From NCBI GenBank assembly GCA_907165065.1, contig OU015541.1, positions 16,783,501 to 16,847,500 of the forward strand: 64,000 bases of DNA, read 5' to 3'. The notes below the pieces were generated by a model. It was not told the origin of the DNA. It did no database searches and saw only the letters and a list, made by a program, of their open reading frames with translations. How positions within the stretch are numbered: the first letter of the stretch is position 1; each line of letters begins with the position of its first letter. Position numbers and translations under genes: made by a program. Source of the stretch: Caprimulgus europaeus (taxonomy: Eukaryota; Chordata; Aves; Caprimulgiformes; Caprimulgidae). This document shows positions 12,201 through 25,149 of this stretch, in pieces.

Positions 12201-15200
12201 TAATGTTTCCTTGCACCCCTTCAAAATCAGCCATTGAGCCTGAGCCATGGACTTTGGGTTTCCCAGGGCTGCTGTAGACCCCATCTGCCCACAGCAGGAC
12301 ACCCCTGGCAGGGTGAGGGCTAGCTGGGGATGGCTGGGCTCAGCCTCACAACTCCTGGCTGCTCTCTGTGAACTCGTTGCTCTCATTTCTCTTCCTGAGG
12401 GGTTGTAGGTTATAAGGAAGAAGAATTCAGCTGGACGAACTACCTAAAGATAACAAAGGCTCAGGCAGCTCCTAAGCACCTCTTCATGGTCCGAAACACT
12501 GTGAGTAGCAGCTTCTCCTTCCTGCCAGAGCCTGCAGGTTCAGATGTGAGTTCTCCTCCAGCTGAGCAGAATGCCTCTGCCAGTGCTGGGCTTTTCTCTG
12601 TCCACCTCACCCTTCTCAAGCCCACAGCATAGCGGGCCAGGAGAGCGTACTGCTGGCACTGCTCAATGAGATACAGCATGCTTTGCTGCTGAGGGTCTGT
12701 AGCTTGGATGCTAGTTTGAGCCCAGAATTGGTGTTGCTCTGATTCACTGTTTCATCCAGGCTGGTCTCATGGACAGTTAAATCTGTTACAGAAGTACTGG
12801 TGAGGAGAAGTAACTGCTACTTTCAACAATTATTTTGCCAAAAACTCTCAGTTAATATTTCATAAGTATAATCATTTTGTCTCTGTTGTGTGTCTCTCTC
12901 TGCCTTTATTTTTCATATGGCAGCTTGGGTAAGGAAAGTGGTAAATAGCAGAGTGCAAGATGCTGATGGTTTCTTTGTCAGCTGCAAAGGAAATTCAACC
13001 TACTGATAAATCAGCCTCTCCACGCTATTTATTGTGTCTAAGCCTTCCTGTTCATTGCTGCAGCAATCCCACTAGTGTGTGTGACACAATCTTTTGCAGT
13101 TTTTGGATCCAAGAAATAGAGACAAGGTAGGATGAAGGGCCCCATCCCAGCTTCTCCTGCCAAGCCCTAGGGCACTGTCCGCTGCTGACACTGGAGGAGC
13201 ATGACCAAAAACAAGTATTTTGTACAAAAAATCTGAATCAGTGTAGGTTGGAGTCTGTTCTTCTCTTGGATTTTACTGCTTATAGAAGATCCTGAGGGTC
13301 TGAAGATTTCCTTTCATCTTTCTTTGTGTGGCCAAACTGAGTTATTTACCCTCTGCCTCTTTTCTTGCATATTTAGCAGGGCACTGCTCTTCTGGGATCC
13401 TGAGTGGTCCTGGGCCTTCCTGGAGGCCAGGAAGGGTCGAGTTTTGGGAGAGTTTGGGCAGATGTCTCCTTGCAGCAGGCAAGGGAAGTGGTGAGGAGGG
13501 CACTGGGACTGTGGTTCTGAAAGAAACCTTCCCCTCTCTCCTCCCAGCATGAGACTTCTCCAGGCTTCAAGGTGGGCATGAAGCTTGAAGCTGTGGACCG
13601 CATGAACCCTTCCCTGATCTGTGTTGCCACAGTGACTGACGTGGTGGACAATCGCTTTTTGGTGCACTTTGACAACTGGGATGATACTTATGACTACTGG
13701 TAAGTTCACAGAGGCTCCTGGGGTGCCAGTGCTGGGGAGACACCCTACCACTGCTTCAGCAAGAGTGAGGGGGTGCTCAGAAAAGTGTGGGACAATCACA
13801 GCACGCTGCTGCAGACAGGCCACCAGTGGTCCAGTGAGGCAGAGGGTCACCCCCCTGTGCTGAGGGACAAACCTTTACCTGTTCCATGTCACCTCCTGGG
13901 ACATTGTCATGGCCCTGTAGTTAACGTGGGACGAAGACACGTGTGATCAGCTGTGGATTTGCTGTGAAACCCACTAGGGAGATGGGTCCACCTGCAGTGA
14001 CCAGGACAGGAGCCCCCCGGTTGCTCAGGTCTCACTGAGGGTTGCTGTTCCTTGGGCAGTTCTATAGCAGAGCTTGTACCTGGGGCATGTTCGTGTCCTG
14101 CCCCTCTGAGCTGAGGTCCCTCTGCTCTATCCCTTGCCTTGCCAGGGCCTGTGGCTCCCTGGGTCACTCGGGAACAAGGGTGCTGTAGAAGATCTCAGCT
14201 TCTGCAGGGGCTTTTGCACTTTGGAGGTGCTGCCAAGTGGCCTGCCCTGTGGCCCCACAGCCCATGCTGTCTGGTGGTGATGACCCAGGTATCTCAGCCC
14301 TGTGTAAGAGTCTGGGTGTGTTTTCTAGGTGCGACCCCAGCAGTCCATACATCCACCCAGTTGGATGGTGTCAGGAGCACGGCAAACCCCTCACGCCTCC
14401 TCAAGGTGAGTCAGTGGCCTGGGACTGCAGCCTGCACTGGCCCATCCCCTTGGGACGGGCTTCCCAGGGTGGCATGGTGGGCCTGGATGTGCAAACCCCA
14501 TGGCCCTTGCTTTTCTGCAGGCCCAGGCAGTTCCCTTCAGCAAGGCTGCAGCCAGGGAGGTGGCATGCTCCTGCCAAGGCTCCTGTACACATGTTCAGGT
14601 GCAGCATGGTGGTTGTGTTAGGCCAAGTGGAGACACGAGGAGGACCCAAGCTGTCTGTGCGGGCCCAGATGTTTTTGCTTCCTTGTACCATGGATTTCAT
14701 GGTCCATGAGAAAATAGTACTACTTCTTAAGGTCTCTCATTCCCACATGTCTGGCACAGACTTGGTTGATCCTTCAAGGCAGTAGGACATTCTGGGATAC
14801 TTACCATCTTTCTGCAGGCATGTCTCACCTTCTGCATCTTTCCCCTTCTAGATTATCCTGACCCTGACAACTTCACCTGGGAAAAGTACTTAAAGGAAAC
14901 TGGAGCATCTGCTGTCCCAGCTTGGGCCTTTAAAGTGGTGAGTGCCACATCCTCTGCTCCACTGTGCTTGGGCAGTAATTTGGGTTTTCTCCATTGTCAG
15001 GTCTTTGCTTTTATGAAAAGTCAAATGATGTCCAGTATGCTCCTGCCATAGGCCTGGGGTTCAGATCTACACTCAAGGTTCAGAAGTCAGGGGTATCCTG
15101 GGCAAATAGTTTAAAACTGGGAAAAATGGCAAGTGTGACCATCCTCTTGGCTAGACAGGAGTTGGTTGATGTGAAATCATTTAGGCTTTCTTGATAGTTG

Positions 15201-18200
15201 TTGTCTCCAGCTGCAGTGTGGCTGCAGTAGAGATCCCCAAAATGTGACTCTTAGAGACCTTCTTCCCGGTTTTCCCATCTTGTTAAAACACAGCTTAGAT
15301 CTAGGATGCCTGTCCCCACTCTCCTGTTGCCACTGTGAGCTGGGATGGCTCTTGCTTGGACAGACCAGGGCTGGGAGTTGGGCTTGAGGAATGTGCGCTG
15401 CTGGGAAAACTGCCAAGGGATGTGGGAGCCCGAAGCACGGCCCTGTTCCCCGCTGACCTGGGTTCTTCCTGACCCCAGCGCCCACCCCACGGCTTCCTGG
15501 TCAACATGAAGCTAGAGGCAGTGGACAGGAGGACGCCTTCCTTCATCCGAGTGGCCAGTGTGGAGGACGTGGAAGACCACAGGATAAAGGTGGGTGCTGG
15601 AGTCCTGGTGCTGAGCCTGTGTCCAGGCACTGCTGACTTGCTCCTACCCTGCCAGCTGTAGTGGCAAAGCGTGTGAAGGTCTGTGGAAGCACAGCATGCA
15701 GAGGATGGCAGGTCCCTGTGCCTGGCTCCAGGATGGAGGAGAGCCTTGTGCTGCAGTTCAGCTCTACCCTGCTGCTTGCTGTCAGCTTAGATGCCTCTAG
15801 AGCTCCTCAGGGAAATGCCTTGAGGTTTGAAGGGTGACCTCTTTACTTGTCTCTCCAGATCCATTTTGATGGCTGGAGCCACGTCTATGATTTCTGGATT
15901 GATGCAGATCACCCGGACATCCACCCCATAGGCTGGTGCTCAAAAACTGGACACCCTCTGCAGCCTCCTCTCAGTAAGTCCTGTGCCTGGGTCAGTGCCT
16001 CATACCAGGGCCCAAGTGTGCCAGATCACCACTGTCACTGCCACCTGCCCATGCACAGAAATGGGAGGGCAGGTGCTGGCTGAGGATGGGTGTGGGGGAA
16101 AGGCTTTTCCATGGAGTTGTCATTTGCAAAAGTCCTCCCTGTTTGGCACAGGCAGGGAGCCCAGAGCCCTGCCTCTGCCTGGGGCTGCAGCTGTGACAGT
16201 CTCTCTCCTGTTTCTGTTCCTGGTCTAGGGCCAAAGGAACCAGCCTCCTCTGCCCATGGGGGCTGCCCAACCTTGGGCTGCAAGAGCATTCCTCACACCA
16301 AGAGCTCCAAGTACAGCTTTCACCACAGGTGAGCTCACCAGCATGGCTCAGAGGGGCACAGCTTCCCTGCTGGCCCTTCCTCCGCTCCTCTGCACCCTCC
16401 ACCCCCACCAGCAACCAGCCCATCCTTCCTTCCATGCACCCCACATCTGGCTTTGCCCCCCGCTTAGGGGCAGCCCTTGCTCTCCCAGGCCAGGCCCCAC
16501 AGCAGCCCAGAGCACGCGGCTACTGTAACTCCTGGGACCTCCTGCTCTGTGCCTGTCCTGCAGCACCCAGAGCCCCTGGCGTGCCCTACGTGCCCATCTA
16601 CCTGTGAGGACATATGGGCTACCTAGGGGACAGTGCCTGTAAGATGCTGTTCACTGATACCACCTTTGAGGACGATGTTCCTCCCATGTCTCATGGTTGC
16701 TTTTTACTGTGGTTGTGGGCTGGGAAGTCCTGAGAAGGAACAGTGCATCTCCTCCAGCTCAGCCAGTCGCTTGTGTGACCTTTCCCAGGGGAAACCAGGC
16801 ACAGTGTAGTGCTGACCCCAGCATCCATGGAGCATCCATGAGGATGGGGGAAGGCTCCTAGGGGGTTCTCTACTGGCCACACTCGCAACACTTGCTTCCT
16901 CCTTACTCTGAGGCTAATCTGGATGCCTGTGGGAGCAAGGAAGGGAAGATGGAGACTCTGTGAACCCAAATGACCTACTTGATCAGCACTGTGGTGACTT
17001 GCACAGGGTCACTGTGATGGCAGCAGAGAAGGTGGGGCAGGTACCTGGACAGACTCAGTGTACTCTGCCTCTGCAGCCAGAGCCCTCACCCTGGGAATTT
17101 GTTCAGCATGTCTTTACTCTGCTTTTCATGGCAGGGCTGTGGCTTCCTGTGCTTGGGGGTGGAGGGGTGGCCCTGATGGCTCGCCCCACCATGCTGCTCT
17201 GAGCTGGCTCCAATGCTTGCCTCCGCTCTGTTCTCCAGGAAGTGCCCCACACCGGGTTGCGATGGGTCAGGACATGTGACTGGGAGATTCACCGCCCACT
17301 ACTGCCTCTCAGGGTGCCCGCTGGCAGAGAAGAACCAGGGCAGGCTTAAGGCAGACTTGTCGGACACCGAGGCCTCAACTCGCAAGAGGAACCTGATCGG
17401 CTTCCCTCAGCGAAAGAAATCTCGGCACCACGGGAGGTGAGGGCAGGCCCGGCGAGCCCTGTGCAGCAGTACAGGGGCCTGTACCACCACTGCCACCCCT
17501 GGGAGGGATGGCCAAGCTGGAGAGGCTCCTTGACCGCTGGGGAGCATGGTTACTGGTGGCTGGTGTTTGTCTTTCCAGCTCTGTTGGGCACCTCTCTTGG
17601 TTTTTCTCCCCACTTTTTGTGTCTTTAGCTGTCAACCCTTTGGGTCAGGGTCCAAGAGGTAATCCTTGCTCCTACTGCCAAGGCATTGCACTGTGCAGTG
17701 TGGAGGAGGGCCCTCGGGCCAATCCCAACCCAGTTGGAAATCAGTCTTCCTATCTCTTTAGAGGGCGGCCTCCAAAGTACCGGAAGATCCAGCAGGACGA
17801 CTTCCAGAGTAAGTGCCGTCCTCTGCCGTGGTGCCATTGCAGGGGCAGGATTTGAGGAGCTGGGGTGGTGGCTGTTGGAGGCAGATCTCCCTTGGCTTGC
17901 TCAGTCGGACCACACAGGTCAGCAACAGTGAGGAGTTTGTGGTCAACTGCCAGAGTTGACCATCTGACAAGGAATGTCCCTGCTGCTTACTAGAGCTTTG
18001 CTAGGTCCCTCGTCATGTCTCTTGGTCTGTATCTGTGAGTGCTGTAGGGCAGGGAATTAGGATCCTCTCTCAATGGCAGTGCATTTTCCTCAGTGCTTTG
18101 TCCTCTTCAGGCAGGGATGCTGTACCTTCATCCTGTGGCTAATGTACCCCAAAATATCAGCGTGCTTATGAAGTGCTAAATTAGTGCTGCAGCGCAGAAA

Positions 18201-20536
18201 CTGATGCTGAACAGTGTACTTGGCATTTAGTTTTGGAGACTGACACAAGACATTTATTCCAGCCAGTATCTGTTTTACCATGGGCTGTCCTGTTGCCGAC
18301 CCCAGTGCTGGGGGTGAACGAAGATCTCTTCTTGGGAGCCATCCTTGACTCCTTGGAGCAGAGAAAAACTCTGTTAGAAACGTTAAATGAACTGAATGAT
18401 ATGGGAGGTATTCTGGTGCGAAACTGGACATTGAAATCTAGTTCAGTATGGAAAGTGAATGATTGAAGCTGGTGAGAACAAGGCAAAGCCAAGCTTTTCT
18501 CTAAACTTCTTCCCCCTGCCATCCCCAGTCCCACCAAACTGAACCCTTGAATGCACTGACATCCTGTTCAAGGGATCACTAGCTCTTGATACCTGGACTC
18601 ATGAGACCCTCTGCTGCCAGCCCTGGGCCCTCCCCAAGGCTTCTAGTATAGGATGGGGTGTTTTCAGCTTTCTGCTTTATATCACATCTTCCATTTTTAT
18701 TGCCAGCTATTTCTTCAGACAATATGCACCAGTCGCTCTTCATGTCTGCGCTGTCTGCCCACCCCGACCGCTCGCTGTCGCTCTGCTGGGAGCAGCACTG
18801 CAAGCTCCTGCCGGGCGTGGCCGGCATCACAGCAACCACGGTGGCCAAGTGGACCATTGACGAGGTGAGATGGTTTTGAAACCTGCGTGCTGACTCCTAA
18901 CCCACTGGCATGGCTGAGGGCCCTCTACCTGGCTGTGCAGCACCATGGTACGTGCACCAGACACAGAGGTGCTTCAGCAGCCACTTCCTGGGGCTACTGA
19001 GGTGATCTGCTGGATCCGCTGGATTTCCCCATTGCCCCCCTGTGTGCCCCTCTCCTGTCCCTGCCCCTCAGGAGGGATCGTCTCGCTGTGCTGGCGCTGG
19101 CTTGTTGGAGATGAAACTGCTGTAGCATTAGCTGCTGTGGGCCTGGAGGAGGCCAGCACTGTGCCCTGGTCCTGGCCATCTCTAGGATGGGAGGGTGCTG
19201 CCACTGCAGCCTTTGCCCCAACAGCCACGTTACCTTATGGGGCACAAAACGTCACTGTGGAAGTGAGGGCGTGGGCTCATGGTGGGTCTCCAGCCAGAAA
19301 CATTCCCTCTGTCTTGACATTTTTCTCCATTTATTCCAAGGTCTTTAGCTTTGTTCAAACTCTGACGGGTTGTGAGGACCAAGCCAAGCTCTTCAAGGAT
19401 GAGGTGAGGAGGGCTGGAAGATGAATGCAGGTGGCCAAGGACAGCTGTTTGCCAACAGGGCAGAGAGGAATTGCCCAGTGGCCTTCTTGCAACAGATTGC
19501 TGCTGAATGCTGAGAGCACATCCTGTGTCTGGCAGTGATCCCACCCTGCAGCTCTGGGGACAGCAGCCCCACTGCCTTGGAGTGTGCAGCTGTCTGCCAG
19601 GGCAGATCCGGTGGCAGGAGGGGATATGCTGGCCCCAGGGAGCTGAGCTGCCCTGTTCTCCCAACACGGGTGAGGGAGGGCCCCTCTGAGGATCTAGGAT
19701 GGAGGGGTGGGAGAGGATGATGCTGTAGCCTTGATAGCACCATCACCTCCTGAGGGAAGCTACTTACTCCTCACTTGTTCATCCTTCCCTGCCTGCATCC
19801 TCTCACCAGCACAGCAGTTCGGTGGCATTGCTGTGGGTGCGCCAGGTTCAGCTCTTAGACCCCTCTGTGGACAGATGTGCAGAGGGGCCGCTTTCCAGCA
19901 CACACAGAACACCCTGGGCAAGCTGATCCTGGGCACACTGGGTACAGCAGGTGTCCCAGCCTGTTGGTGAATGGCCCCTGTGCTTTAAGGGTGCTCAGGC
20001 ACACAAAGCTGAGCTGGGAACAGCATCCAGGCCTGGTGGCACCTGGAGCAGGGAGCAGACGGGTGTTTGCCTGGAGCAGGTTGGCTGCTGTCTGTGTGCT
20101 GTGCCCATTCTGCTCTGGTCCTGAAACCCAGATTGGCTGCAGCATGAGCTCCTGGGGCAGCCCCTGGGAGGGCCTTTCTCCACCTCTGCCCTGTTTCTGG
20201 GCATGTGAGCTCCCAGCTCTGGCTTATCTGGGGCAGTGTGGGAGTGCTATGGGTGGCCCCTGCCCTACTCCCTGGGATCATCTGTAGCACCTGGCTGAGG
20301 GTGAGTGCAACCATGCACATCCCCACGTCCGTGCTGGCTGTCCCTAGGGAGTCTCAGCCTGGGTTTTGGGTGAGTGCCTTTGTCCCTGCTCTCCTCTCCA
20401 GATGATCGATGGCGAGGCGTTCCTCTTGCTGACGCAGGCTGACATCGTCAAGATTATGAGTGTCAAGCTGGGCCCAGCACTCAAGATCTACAATGCCATC
20501 CTCATGTTCAAGAATGCTGATGACACCTTAAAGTGA
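3274..20536 (+). CDS. L3MBTL1: L3MBTL1, lethal(3)malignant brain tumor-like protein 1
   Basis: Nuclear Polycomb-type chromatin reader; the family binds mono- and dimethyl-lysine on histones and compacts chromatin. Coding exons, all GT-AG: 3274(exon from 3247)-3409, 5514-5737, 6538-6682, 6814-6952, 7060-7183, 7810-7897, 10036-10127, 10773-10877, 11762-11897, 12409-12500, 13548-13699, 14329-14405, 14852-14937, 15479-15589, 15859-15973, 16229-16328, 17239-17436, 17762-17808, 18707-18864, 19341-19403, 20402-20536. They sum to 2,523 nt, 840 codons plus stop, the length I recall for human L3MBTL1. Domains by residue: FCS zinc finger about 183-213 (CDTCG...FCSQYC); MBT1 290-397; MBT2 397-503, with aromatic-cage residues in [16 protein letters not shown]3 504-608; CCHHC zinc finger 641-685 ([11 protein letters not shown]); basic [11 protein letters not shown] about 770-838. 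Start: the only suitable ATG in the first coding exon ([10 protein letters not shown]). L3MBTL3 and L3MBTL4 share the layout, but the linker SVIVENS...[15 protein letters not shown] and [10 protein letters not shown] fit L3MBTL1. No lesions seen. Confidence 0.93.
3703..5080 (-). mobile_element. CR1 LINE fragment, antisense, in L3MBTL1 intron 1
   Basis: It begins with a degenerate CR1 3' end ('ttagaatatctcaagttg...gggtccaactccctgctcc') and continues through about 1.4 kb of antisense CR1 3' sequence. That includes the end of the reverse-transcriptase frame around 4395-4703 (minus-strand peptide [20 protein letters not shown]). It is heavily mutated and 5'-truncated, and lies in the intron between coding exons 1 and 2. 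It is a different CR1 subfamily from the copy at 1544. Confidence 0.8.
7898..10035 (+). other. L3MBTL1 intron 6 (2.1 kb)
   Basis: The longest intron after intron 1, between the acidic-linker exon and the first MBT1 exon. I see no repeat, RNA gene or additional exon that I can support. Other introns over 300 bp (7184-7809, 10128-10772, 10878-11761, 11898-12408, 12501-13547, 13700-14328, 14406-14851, 14938-15478, 16329-17238, 17437-17761, 17809-18706, 18865-19340, 19404-20401) likewise show nothing beyond short pyrimidine tracts before acceptors. Confidence 0.6.
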
Positions 20537-23500
20537 CTTTTCTTGGCCCAGTCGGGACCGTCCCTCAGCATTGGTGCTGCCGATCAGTCTGGCCAGGACA
20601 GAGGTTCCCCCTGACCGACTGCAGTTTGTCATGTCCTGCTCATGTCCTCTCGGATGCTGCATCTCCGCTCTCCCACCAGTCCACCTCCCATCCTCTCCCC
20701 TCCACTCCACACTGCCCTTCTCCTCCAGTGCTGGGTACAGGCTGAGCTCAAGCCTCGGGGGTGGCTGCAGGGGTGGAGGGTGGATGTGGGACTAGCCTGT
20801 CTTAGTGCAACTGCTGCCCTCCATGTCCTGCTGTGACTGCATCGATTTGGGGGGGGTGTTGAGGGACAGGGGAGCAGTATGGAGAGTGTAGCACCTGGGG
20901 GCTGACACCACTGCTCAAGTCACCCAGGTAAGGGAAGAGATGGACTGTCCGCATACATGCTTCACCCATTTAAGGGCTGGTCTTGGCTTTGCTCAGCAGC
21001 TGAGAGGTTTTTTTTCCCCTCCCTCAGTGTGTTCCTCTGGTGGTGCTTGTGTTAACATCGTTCCCAAGGGACATTCTCAAGGAGCTTCTGCTCACTCTGA
21101 ATTCCACTTTCCCTTTTAAGGCCAGATGATGGCTTTGCTTTGCCCCTTCACCGCACTGGGAACCAGTGGCCTACCTCTTGCTCCTTCCAGGGAGCAGTGT
21201 GTCCTGGCTCCTCTGCCCCCAGCCAGTGTCTGTGCTTTATTCCTCTTAATGCAGCAGCCCCGGGGGCCAGGGCTGGGTGAGTGCAGAACAAGCTCCCTCT
21301 CACCGTGTGCTTCAGGCTGTCTTGGTCAGCACGTCTCTGGGAGAAAGGGTGCTTGGTTAACTTAATCCCCTTGCAGTGATTAAAAAATCCTCTGCAGAGG
21401 AGAGTTAGGTCCTCCAGTCTGTGTATTAGGAACAAGACCCTTTCTAGAGCAGAAGCAGCTGCGAAGGACAAGAAGCATCCGTTCCTCCCTGGGCAGATCC
21501 ATGGCTCGCTCCTGAAGGTACTCCTGAGTTGGCTGACGGGATCCTGCCAAGCTGCCTCCTCTCCCTCTTTTGCCCTTGCCAGGCCCCCAGGTTTTGCTCT
21601 CTGAGGAGCAGGATCTTCTGCTTTCCCTGGATTCCTTACCTGCAGAGCTAGAAGAACTTCAGCAGTCATCTGTTGGTTTGGGGTTTTTTTCTGTCCTTTT
21701 AGGAACACAGCAGCTTTTCAGCAAGGGTGCAGGCACTTGGGAATGCCTGTGTAACACCAGCCCTTGTAATGGAGGAGAGGCTGAGTGGGCTGGGACCCCA
21801 GAGCCACCAAAGCCACTGTGCCTGGGAGCATCCCAGGGAGCTTCTGATAGTCCCTGTGTTCCCTGGCAGCACCCACACTGCTCTGGCCATGGTCTGTCCT
21901 CCTGCTGTGGCTGCTGTGGGAGCAGGGCTGCAGCAGCGCAGTGGCCACGTGCCCCGAGAGCTCTCCACAGCCTGCAGTGATGTGATCCAAGTCCCAGGTC
22001 CACTTTCTTTCCCTTTCCCAAGAATGGCACATCAGCAGCAAAAACAATTACGGCCCCCCTTTCCCAGTGCCCAAAGACAGGGATGAAGGATCTCAGCAAG
22101 TGCACCAGCAATGTGTCTTGGAGCAGCGCTGCTGTGGGAGCCGCTGTCACACCTGGGTCAATCTGGTCTAGGCTCCCCATGGAAATGTAGCATTTTGACT
22201 CTTTGTTATTGAATATTTGGGGTTATGTTTGACCTGCTTGCTCTTCACACAGGACTTGCAACTAGTCCATGTATTTTTTTTTGTCAGTGCTTGGGTTTGA
22301 TTTAGGCAGCTCTTCCTCTTTTCCTTTTTTATTTTCTTCCATCTCTTCAAGCACTGCAGTGTGGCCAGCTGGGGAGAGAGGGAGAGTGGGAAGGAACAGC
22401 CATGTCCCTGGGTCCCAGTGTCACTCTCCAAGTCACCTTTGATCTGCAGTAAGTGGTCCTGAAGCTGATCTCTTCAGTTGATGGGGAGTCTTTCTGGGCC
22501 ACTGTGTGCTGGGGGAGAAGAGGAGGAGCCCCAGGACCTTCAGCTGTGAGACTGTACAAACGGTGCCGAGACCTCTCCAGGTGTGATCTGGAATAGAATG
22601 GCTCCCTTGGACAGGACATGGGTATTGAGCTTATAAGGAAGCATCTTATGAAAGCATCCTATTCTTGTCTGCTCCATTCCCTCATGCTAAGTCCTTCCTC
22701 CTGTTGGGGAAAGGACTAAGCACTGTCCCTGGCTGCTAGGAGAGGTGTTGCTACCCAAGTGTCATGTCTGAAACTAGCACAAAGGATGGAGAGCCTTGTC
22801 TTTCACAGGGCTGCCCTGGAGAACAGAGGTGGTGGTGAGCTCAGAATATCCCTGCTGAAGGGGAAGAGGAGCCATGAGCCAAGCCATGGCTGGCCCACAA
22901 GACTGAGCACAACCAACACCATTAACTCTTGCTCTGCTGTTGGGTGCAGTCCAGCCATGCTCTGCCTGGGCACCAGCAAAACAGGCAGAGGTGCTCCAGA
23001 AGTGCCAGCCATGGTCATCAGCTGTGCCATGGGATACTGCCTTACCTGGACTCTCTTGACCTCCCACTAAGTGAGCAGACACACCCTGGACAGGATGGCC
23101 AAGGTGCTCTCTGTTGGCTGTGGGGTCTCTGCTGGATCTGAGCTCTGCGCAGGGAGCTGCTGCCAGGAAAACCAGCCCCTCTGGAAGGGTGATGTGAGAG
23201 TGAGTCTCTGTCCCACACACTTTCCTGCTGTCTTGAGCATCATCGGCCTCTCGGGCTGATTCTGCTGTTACAGTACAAAGCTTCTGGATTCATCTGGACG
23301 AGAGAGTTACAGGCTTTGTAGGTGGTCAAGGGCTATTTACTGATAAAACTTAAAACCTTCTTGTTTCCTTGAAAACCAAGCCAAACCCAAAGCATTGTGT
23401 GTGTATGTATGGGTGGGTGTTTGTGGAAGTACCACAACACCATTTCCCCTCCTGTTGGTGTCTTGCTGTTTTAATGTGATGGTCTCTGTGGCTGTGGAGG

Positions 23501-24742
23501 CAGCAGGTTCTCAGGCCTGAGAACCCAGGGCCTCGGGCGATGTGTCCTCCATGAGCAGAAGTTGCCTCTGGTCCCAGCAGGGAAGCCAGAAGGAAGGTTT
23601 GCTGCACCCTTGGCCTTGGCAGGTCCTCCATCTCCACAGAGCGTTGATTGGGAGTCCCCGCCTCAGGGAGCATCGAGGGCAGCTGTGACCAAGGCAGAAG
23701 GACCAAAGTTTTTCATCCTTCTCCTTTTGCCCAGCCAAACTCCTCACAGGGATGTCCACTGCTGTGTCACTAAGGAGCTGGAGAGGACAATGGGTCTGAG
23801 TCTGGCCCACAGGTTCCTCTCTGAGGTCTTTCTGAAAGATGTGACTGCAGCCAAAATTTCAAAGTCAGTGAAGAATTTTTCAAGTCAAATATTTTTCTGA
23901 GCGGAGGCCCCCAAACCTGTGCTCCTGTAAGTCCTGCAGATGGTGTTGGCAGGGCTCAGCTGCAGCCATGGGAGATGACCCACCCCATGCTCCAGCTTTG
24001 AGCACAGGATGTCTTCTGGGGCAGCTGGTCTGCAGGGGACTCCAGGTGCACGGGAGCAGTTGGAGCCCCTCAGGAAGGTGCTTCTCCCCCCTCGTGGAAG
24101 TCGGCAACACCGTGATGGTGTGAGGCCAAGGTCTCCGTTTCCAGGAGAGCAGCCAGGTTGAATCTCAGCGAGGGGGGCAGCCATGCCTACCTTGCCAGAG
24201 CGCACTGCTGGCCTCTGCCTTCCTCCAGTATTGTCCATGCTGATCTCAAGCACTTTTAGAAAAGCAAGAAACTCTCCAAATGGTCTGGGAGGGTTGAGGG
24301 CTTAGGGCAGCTGCTGCCTGCAGAGGCAAATCTGGGGACATGAATGCAATGATGGGCCTTGGAGAAGAGGAGGAAGCCAAGAGGGATGTGACTTGGCTGC
24401 TGCTTCTCCTCTGTTCCTCACTCCTTAACCCCCAGGAGGGAACCCCTTGGAGAGGGGAGGAACCAGCTGAGCTCCCTTCCCCCAGTCCCCCCCTTCCCTC
24501 TGGGCCTGAGGCTTGTCCTTGGAGGGAGGAAAGGGGAGGGGTGCGTTTTGGAAGGAGTGTGGTTATGATAACAAAAGCTTTTTTGCACTTTCATTCATTT
24601 TGCACTTGTTTTTAATTTCTCTTTTCTGTGTTTTTGATATTTGCACCTCCTCTTTGTGTTTTCGTAAGAAAAATACTTCTGTTGTAGCCAGTGAAGCTGT
24701 TCTGGAACTTTGTGTCCTGAGTATACAGAGGTTTAAAGGCCC

Positions 24743-24788
24743 TATATATATAAATTTATATCGGTATAAAAGTAAATTTATATATATA
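24743..24788. repeat. Perfect 16-bp AT-rich inverted repeat (hairpin)
   Basis: The arms at 24,743-24,758 (TATATATATAAATTTA) and 24,773-24,788 are exact reverse complements, separated by a 14-nt loop (TATCGGTATAAAAG). The repeat lies about 40 bp before the poly(A) signal of the candidate L3MBTL1 3' UTR, so an RNA hairpin at the 3' end is possible. AT dinucleotide runs can make such repeats by chance, but the central AAATTTA core makes this one less trivial. Confidence 0.7.
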
Positions 24789-24825
24789 GATCGCGGTGTG
24801 ATGTGTTTCGTCGGTGTTTTAAAAT

Positions 24826-24831
24826 AATAAA
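24826..24831 (+). terminator. Poly(A) signal AATAAA
   Basis: A canonical hexamer follows the AT-rich hairpin. It is the best candidate 3' end for the L3MBTL1 transcript. The sequence becomes GC-rich immediately after it. Confidence 0.5.
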
Positions 24832-24938
24832 CGAATGTGAGCAATGGGCACAGCTGGAGAGCGGTCATTCGGCCCTGCCGCCTCCCCTGGGGGAGGCACT
24901 GTCCCTGCTGGGGACAGACCGACACGGGGACACCCCGC

Positions 24939-24960
24939 GGGGGGGGGGGGGGGGGGGGGG
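24939..24960. repeat. Homopolymer of 22 G
   Basis: An uninterrupted 22-G run inside GC-rich DNA (cccgcG22aggggac). It can form a G-quadruplex and is a likely site of sequencing or assembly length error. It sits between the two convergent gene ends (L3MBTL1 + and the Ig-like pseudogene -). Confidence 0.9.
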
Positions 24961-24995
24961 AGGGGACTCCCGTGACCTCGGGCACTGCCCCATCT

Positions 24996-25078
24996 AGCCC
25001 CGCCCCCATTTGGAGCCCCGCCCCCATTTGGAGCCCCGCCCCCATGTGGAGCCCCGCCCCCATGTGGAGCCCCGCGCC
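24996..25078. repeat. 18-bp GC-box minisatellite, 4.6 copies
   Basis: Four tandem units of AGCCCCGCCCCCATTTGG (the last two with ATGTGG) start at 24,996, 25,014, 25,032 and 25,050, followed by a partial unit. Each unit contains a GC-box-like CCCCGCCCC on this strand. No adjacent transcription start is evident. Confidence 0.85.
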
Positions 25079-25149
25079 GTGGGCTCTGCCCGTCCCGCAG
25101 GGTCACTCTGGAGGCTGCCGGCGGGGGTGGAGGGGAGGGAGGGGGCGGC

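Larger units (their letters stand above)
20537..24831 (+). other. Candidate 3' UTR of L3MBTL1
   Basis: No coding sequence is recognised between the L3MBTL1 stop codon and the first strong poly(A) signal on this strand that sits in an AT-rich 3'-end context. The last 300 bp turn AT-rich and carry a perfect hairpin just before AATAAA. I infer one long 3' UTR of about 4.3 kb. Earlier cleavage, with unrelated intergenic DNA following, is equally compatible with the sequence. Confidence 0.4.

Noticed and set aside
14139..14785. 160- to 182-codon frames around an MBT2 exon
   Set aside because: They only include exon 14,329-14,405 read through into flanking introns.
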